Shown here: positions 5,742-7,049 of the stretch, piece after piece
Layout of the letters: each line of letters opens with the position of its first letter
How positions within the stretch are numbered: the stretch's first letter is position 1
Source: Erysipelotrichaceae bacterium UBA3379
GTDB lineage: Bacteria > Bacillota_I > Bacilli_A > Erysipelotrichales > Coprobacillaceae
Assembly: GCA_002359025.1 (NCBI GenBank)
Contig: DEPZ01000037.1
Location: 46,099 to 53,147, forward strand
Length of the DNA: 7,049 bases
Reading direction: 5' to 3'
Program-made: the position numbers and the translations under genes
Notes under the pieces: generated by a model
Seen by the model: the letters and a program-made list of their open reading frames with translations, nothing else
Databases searched by the model: none
Told to the model about the DNA's origin: nothing

Positions 5742-6869
5742 ATGAAAAGAAATTTAAGCTTAATGATAAAACCATCTTCTAGTAAATGTAATTTAAAATG
5801 TAAGTATTGTTTTTATCATTCCATATCAGATGCCAGAGATATTAAAGATTATGGCTTCTTAGAAGAAGATACTCTTAAAGTTATAATACAAAAAGCTTCA
5901 TTATATTGTAATGGTGGAAATTGTATAATAGGCTTTCAAGGAGGAGAACCATTACTTATAGGCTTAAATTTTTATAAGAAGCTTATAGAATATGTAAATG
6001 AGTTTAGTAATAAAACTACATTTTCATTTTCTCTTCAAACTAACGGCACTTTAATTACAGATGAATGGGCAATCTTTTTTAAAGAGAATAATTTTCTTAT
6101 TGGTATATCCCTTGATGGTAATAAATACATTCATAATTTAAATAGAATTAGTTATAAAAATGAAGAAACTTTTAATAAAGTTATAAAAGGAATAAGTTTA
6201 TTAAAAAAGTATAATGTTGACTTTAATATTCTTACAGTTGTTACTTCTGCTTTATGTAAGAAGGTTGAAAGCGTTTATAGCTTTTTTAAGAAGAATGATT
6301 TTAGATATCTTCAATTTATACCTTGTTTAGAACCATTAGAAAATAAAAACCTATCTCTAAGTGAATTTTCTATCACTAAAGATGAGTATAAGAGCTTCCT
6401 AATAAATCTATTTAATCTTTGGTATAAAGATGCCCTAGAAAATAATTATATAAGTATAAGAATGTTTGATAATATTCTTGGGCTGTTTTTCAACCAAAAT
6501 TATGAGGCCTGTGATATGAAAGGGGTTTGCTCTTGTCAACATATTATAGAAAGTGATGGTTCAGTGTATCCATGTGATTTTTATACTTATGAAACTTATA
6601 AAATCGGAAATATTTTAACTGACTCCTTTGATAATATGCATATGCATGATACTACAATAAAATTTTTAAAGGATTCTACAAAAATTAATGACAAATGCCA
6701 ATCTTGTAAATACTATTCCATTTGTAGAAATGGTTGCAGACGTCATAGAGAAAATCAAGACAATGCTCTAAATTATTTTTGTGAATCATATTATGATTTT
6801 TACTCTTATTCACTTGATAAATTTAATAATTTATATCATAAATTGAAGTCTAATAGAATTTTTAATTAA
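5742..6869 (+). CDS. anSME: Anaerobic sulfatase-maturating enzyme, radical SAM/SPASM
   Basis: This enzyme oxidises the active-site cysteine of the neighbouring sulfatase to formylglycine, using S-adenosylmethionine and three 4Fe-4S clusters, without oxygen. The 375 residues show the radical SAM motif CNLKCKYC (Cys16, Cys20, Cys23), GGEP at 67-70, SLQTNGTL at 97-104 and SLDGN at 123-127. The C-terminal SPASM region supplies Cys257, Cys263, Cys278, Cys319, Cys322, Cys328, Cys332 and Cys347, the eight-cysteine pattern that binds two auxiliary clusters, plus Cys265. Asp279, right after Cys278 in SVYPCDFY, matches the proposed catalytic base of the C. perfringens enzyme. Length and spacing agree with that roughly 370-residue protein almost position for position. 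It follows the sulfatase with no visible terminator between them, so the two are probably cotranscribed. One small oddity is LDGN where LDGP is usual. The identification is very secure. Confidence 0.96.
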   Translation: MKRNLSLMIKPSSSKCNLKCKYCFYHSISDARDIKDYGFLEEDTLKVIIQKASLYCNGGNCIIGFQGGEPLLIGLNFYKKLIEYVNEFSNKTTFSFSLQTNGTLITDEWAIFFKENNFLIGISLDGNKYIHNLNRISYKNEETFNKVIKGISLLKKYNVDFNILTVVTSALCKKVESVYSFFKKNDFRYLQFIPCLEPLENKNLSLSEFSITKDEYKSFLINLFNLWYKDALENNYISIRMFDNILGLFFNQNYEACDMKGVCSCQHIIESDGSVYPCDFYTYETYKIGNILTDSFDNMHMHDTTIKFLKDSTKINDKCQSCKYYSICRNGCRRHRENQDNALNYFCESYYDFYSYSLDKFNNLYHKLKSNRIFN

Positions 6870-6894
6870 AGCCATATAACTAATAGTAGCCTCT

Positions 6895-6930
6895 AAAAGA
6901 TACATATAATATATTTATATGTATCTTTTT
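6895..6930 (+). terminator. Intrinsic terminator after the sulfatase-anSME operon
   Basis: A perfect 15-bp inverted repeat has arms at 6895-6909 and 6915-6929 with a five-base TATAT loop. It ends in a run of five T (6926-6930) and begins 25 bases after the anSME stop codon. The stem is AT-rich but long and unbroken. The matching A run at its left edge means it could also work for leftward transcription entering from beyond the window. Confidence 0.85.
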
Positions 6931-6983
6931 ATTAATAAGCAATAAACTTATATAATTTTAAATATGAAACGCAAAATAAATTA

Positions 6984-7012
6984 ATACTTTTACAGGTTAT
7001 AATTAAAAGTAT
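6984..7012. repeat. Weak 9-bp inverted repeat in the right-hand intergenic region
   Basis: ATACTTTTA (6984-6992) is repeated in inverse orientation at 7004-7012 around an 11-base loop that contains a perfect TATAAT (6998-7003). No good -35 box lies at the right distance, and no strong T run follows on the plus strand. The rest of 6931-7049 is AT-rich sequence in which I see no gene. It may be the upstream or downstream flank of a gene beyond the window. Confidence 0.3.
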
Positions 7013-7049
7013 CTTTCTAAAATAATAAAAATATAATATTGTTGTTATA

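Overview
The window looks like chromosomal DNA from a low-G+C, anaerobic Clostridium-type Firmicute. Three things suggest this: very AT-rich DNA with strong purine-rich ribosome binding sites, a Gram-positive lipoprotein solute-binding protein, and an oxygen-sensitive radical-SAM sulfatase activator whose sequence closely matches my memory of the Clostridium perfringens enzyme. No genome search was run, so the species is open. By eye there is no mobile element, CRISPR array, tRNA or rRNA.

The left half (1-3972) is a minus-strand carbohydrate ABC-importer operon. In transcription order, right to left, it holds a lipoprotein binding protein (2626-3972), a MalF-type permease (1660-2550), a MalG-type permease (776-1648), a 55-residue two-helix membrane protein (599-766) that is easy to overlook, and an MsmX/UgpC-type ATPase (1-584) that runs off the left edge. 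The genes are tightly packed and two ribosome binding sites overlap the stop codon of the gene before. The one larger gap, between binding protein and first permease, carries a 17-bp hairpin that pairs fully only in the minus-strand RNA.

The right half (4231-6869) is a plus-strand pair: a Cys-type sulfatase without a signal peptide, and the anaerobic sulfatase-maturating enzyme (anSME) that would convert its active-site Cys52 to formylglycine. A strong hairpin terminator follows at 6895-6930. The last 120 bases hold no gene that I can see.

The two units diverge from a 258-bp intergenic region (3973-4230). It has a minus-strand promoter with a cre/LacI-type palindrome in its spacer, and a plus-strand extended -10 promoter with a 9-bp direct repeat over the -10 box.

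Read together, the window suggests an import-then-desulfate system: the transporter takes up a sugar, perhaps a sulfated one from mucin or another host glycan, and a cytosolic sulfatase, activated by its own anSME, removes the sulfate. The enzyme classes are well supported. The substrate, and the link between transporter and sulfatase, are inference from gene order.
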